6,483 nucleotides of DNA from Thalassospiraceae bacterium. Its GTDB lineage: Bacteria; Pseudomonadota; Alphaproteobacteria; Rhodospirillales; Magnetovibrionaceae. The stretch is taken from the NCBI GenBank assembly GCA_030637205.1, contig DAOVVL010000121.1, positions 1 through 6,483 on the forward strand, written 5' to 3'. A program made the position numbers and the translations under genes. The notes under the pieces are model-generated. The model was not told the origin of the DNA, searched no databases, and worked only from the letters and a program-made list of their open reading frames with translations. This document shows positions 5,287 to 6,483 of this stretch, piece after piece (within the stretch, counting starts at the first letter, position 1; each line of letters begins with the position of its first letter).

Positions 5287-5826
5287 TTGTTTGGTGTGAA
5301 TTCCACTTTCGATGTTGCTTTCTGGTTTTCCGACCAGGCGCTTAATGAAAACGAATACCTGCAACCGCAAAAGCTGCATCGGCTTTTGTATTTGTCACAG
5401 GCGCACTACGCCGTTGCGTATAAAGGCGCCAAGCTGATGCCGGCGGTATTTGTGGCCGATGAACTGGGCCCGGTGGAGCCGACCATGTATCAGGCGTTTT
5501 CAAACGGTCGCCCGGATGTTCAGGTCGAATTGTTCCTGCCCAACGAGGTCGAATTGTTCCTCAACTCCATCTGGCGGCGCTATGGCCATCTGGATGCCAA
5601 CCGCCTGAACAAGATCACCAGCGACAACAACGCCTTTATGATTGCGTTGCGCAAGGGCAAACGCGTCGAAATTCCACTGGAAGCCATGATGGCGGCGTTT
5701 AAAAAGAAGTCCAAAAACGAGCCCGCAACGGATTCAAGGGGTGGCAAAATTCTGGTCACGCAACACGGTGCCCCGGTCTCGGTCAAGGCGTGGGTTCCGG
5801 GCGCCAAGTCTGCGCCCAGCGAGTAG
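5287..5826 (+). CDS. Panacea/DUF4065 (SocA/GepA-like) domain protein
   Basis: The frame begins with TTG 5287, directly after an in-frame TGA, with AGGA (5275-5278) 8 nt upstream. The first alternative, GTG 5296, is too far from that site. The 179 residues show the family pattern. A first helix FDVAFWFSDQAL (8-19) precedes the signature PQKLHRLLYLSQAHYAV (27-43), then VFVADELGPVEPTMYQAF (54-71) and IWRRYGHLDANRLNKIT (95-111). The usual TH-x-x-PW ending of that helix is replaced by TSDNNAF. The C-terminal 40 residues form a Lys-rich linker and an unrecognised tail. Panacea domains often act as antitoxins or chaperone-like neutralisers in toxin-antitoxin pairs (SocA), or occur in phage-related proteins (GepA). 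Here no toxin gene is adjacent: the gene has its own promoter and no close neighbour. A housekeeping or solitary role is therefore as likely. Confidence 0.82.
   Translation: MFGVNSTFDVAFWFSDQALNENEYLQPQKLHRLLYLSQAHYAVAYKGAKLMPAVFVADELGPVEPTMYQAFSNGRPDVQVELFLPNEVELFLNSIWRRYGHLDANRLNKITSDNNAFMIALRKGKRVEIPLEAMMAAFKKKSKNEPATDSRGGKILVTQHGAPVSVKAWVPGAKSAPSE
5522..5561 (+). repeat. In-frame 16-nt direct repeat with 24-nt period
   Basis: AGGTCGAATTGTTCCT occurs at 5522-5537 and again, identically, at 5546-5561, exactly eight codons apart. It encodes VELFL twice (residues 80-84 and 88-92 of the Panacea protein). Identity at the DNA level, including third positions, suggests a small tandem duplication. 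Confidence 0.7.
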
Positions 5827-5901
5827 CCCCGCACAGTTACCCAATTTCCACAAATGTCTGGTAAATCAACGCATTTAAAAAAAATTGCGAGCGAAAAGCA
5901 G

Positions 5902-5929
5902 TTGCCAAGACTTACGATAAGTCTAAACT
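5902..5929 (+). promoter_or_regulatory. Candidate promoter of the substrate-binding-protein gene
   Basis: TTGCCA (5902-5907, five of six to consensus) and TAAACT (5924-5929, four of six) are 16 nt apart. Transcription would begin near 5936, immediately before the two overlapping hairpins, giving a leader of about 112 nt. No better promoter exists between the terminator at 5991 and the start codon at 6048, so this one is the best candidate for the ABC gene. Confidence 0.45.
5908..5924. repeat. Perfect dyad within the promoter spacer (possible operator)
   Basis: AGACTT-ACGAT-AAGTCT is a 17-bp dyad with 6-bp arms. It fills the space between the -35 and -10 boxes of the candidate promoter and touches the first base of the -10. 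A repressor bound here would block polymerase. MerR-type activators also bind spacer dyads but usually need a 19-20 nt spacer. Confidence 0.45.
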
Positions 5930-5942
5930 TGCCCGCGCTAGA

Positions 5943-5965
5943 CCTCCCCCACAGAAGGGGCGAGG
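5943..5965 (+). promoter_or_regulatory. Putative antiterminator hairpin in the ABC leader
   Basis: CCTC (5943-5946) pairs with GAGG (5962-5965), and CCCC (5947-5950) pairs with GGGG (5957-5960). One C is bulged (5961) and the loop is ACAGAA. The 3' half uses the same GGGG and G5962 that form the 5' arm of the terminator, so the two structures exclude each other. Confidence 0.45.
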
Positions 5966-5991
5966 TATGTGAAAACAACCGCCCCTTTTTT
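5955..5991 (+). terminator. Strong intrinsic terminator, possibly the off-state of an attenuator
   Basis: AAGGGGCG (5955-5962) pairs perfectly with CGCCCCTT (5980-5987), followed by U to 5991 (six in a row from 5986). The 17-nt loop can extend the stem a little (GGT with ACC). It could simply end the Panacea transcript 130-165 nt after its stop. The promoter just upstream and the alternative hairpin instead suggest control of the downstream ABC gene. Confidence 0.75.
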
Positions 5992-6047
5992 ACGTCTTCA
6001 TGGCGTTTCGAGTTTTAAGGAAGGCGAGTTCATAGGGAGGAGTACCA

Positions 6048-6483
6048 ATGCAAAAAGGAGCAAAGCTTCTTAGTGTTCTGGCAGTGGGTGTCGCATGTGC
6101 GGCCCTGGTTGCACCGGGACAGTCCGAAGCCAAGGTTGAAGGCGACACCATTACTTTGGGTGCCGCATTGTCGTTTACCGGCAAGTATTCATCCAACGGC
6201 AAACACACCAAAAATGGTTACGAGCTGGCTGCCAAAATGATCAACGAGGCAGGCGGTGTTAGCGTTCAGGGTAAGTCTTACAAGCTGAAGATTCAGTACT
6301 ATGATGATGAATCGACGCCTGCACGTTCCGCCCAGTTGCTGGAACGCCTGATTACTCAGGACGGTATTCGCTACATCCTCGGCCCCTATGGTTCAGGTCC
6401 GACCGCTGCAATGGCGCCGGTGGTTGAACAGTTCAAGGTGCCGATGGTTGAAGGCAATGGTGCTTCGCGCTCCATCTTCAACA
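6048..6483 (+). CDS. Substrate-binding protein of a branched-chain-amino-acid-type ABC transporter (partial)
   Basis: ATG 6048 has a very strong ribosome-binding site (GGGAGGAG, 6035-6042) 5 nt upstream. The first 145 residues are present and the gene runs off the window. A signal peptide is clear: basic start MQKGAK, hydrophobic core to about residue 22, and cleavage after SEA at 28, so the mature protein is periplasmic. The mature start TITLGAALSFTGKYSSNGKH (34-53), then NGYELAAKMINEAGG, YYDDESTPARSAQLLERLI (84-102) and LGPYGSGPTAAMAPVVEQFKVP (111-132), follow the Peripla_BP_6/LivJ fold. This family feeds LivHMGF-type permeases with branched-chain amino acids, other amino acids, amides or urea, and the ligand cannot be told here. 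The leader contains a possible attenuator, so expression may be regulated after transcription starts. Confidence 0.93.
   Translation, partial: MQKGAKLLSVLAVGVACAALVAPGQSEAKVEGDTITLGAALSFTGKYSSNGKHTKNGYELAAKMINEAGGVSVQGKSYKLKIQYYDDESTPARSAQLLERLITQDGIRYILGPYGSGPTAAMAPVVEQFKVPMVEGNGASRSIFN

Noticed and set aside
5580..5978. 132-codon minus-strand frame
   Set aside because: It is antisense to the Panacea gene and reads through the promoter and hairpin region, with no motif.

Overview
The window is a chromosomal stretch of about 6.5 kb from a proteobacterium. It is most likely a Rhodospirillales-type alphaproteobacterium, judging from the moderate-to-high GC coding style, AT-rich promoter gaps, a UbiX, an HtpX-like protease, flagellar rod-type and LivJ-type genes, and GTG/TTG starts. 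The organism assignment is inference from style, not from a marker gene. No tRNA, rRNA, CRISPR array, insertion sequence or phage gene is visible.

Left part (1-2300). A possible end of an upstream gene is followed by a small cysteine-rich unknown protein (67-354). Its 3' end overlaps by 7 nt the end of a convergent gene for a single-pass membrane-anchored unknown protein (348-1007, minus). A 356-nt AT-rich divergent gap holds a good sigma70-type promoter (TTGTAC-N17-TATGAT) for an HtpX-like M48 metalloprotease (1364-2287).

Middle part (2297-3939). ubiX, the flavin prenyltransferase of ubiquinone synthesis, lies on the minus strand, tail-to-tail with the protease gene. A 36-codon reading frame with a TusA-like CPxP motif overlaps the ubiX start by ATGA. 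Diverging from it is a membrane-anchored alpha/beta hydrolase of the BEM46/ABHD13/YfhR type. The divergent gap contains a perfect palindrome that places a TATAAT box on each strand.

Right part (3940-6483). An unrecognised 140-aa protein is followed by a short FlgC-like flagellar rod-family protein and an intrinsic terminator. Then comes a stand-alone Panacea/DUF4065 (SocA/GepA-like) protein with a TTG start and an extended -10 promoter. The window ends inside a gene for a secreted substrate-binding protein of a branched-chain-amino-acid-type ABC transporter. Its leader is the most interesting regulatory object here. A promoter carries a perfect dyad in its spacer and is followed at once by two mutually exclusive hairpins, the second of which is a strong intrinsic terminator. 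This looks like a transcription attenuator.

The genes do not form one pathway. They are mostly single housekeeping or envelope genes with their own promoters. Possible two-gene units are the small CPxP ORF with ubiX, and the 140-aa gene with the rod-like gene.
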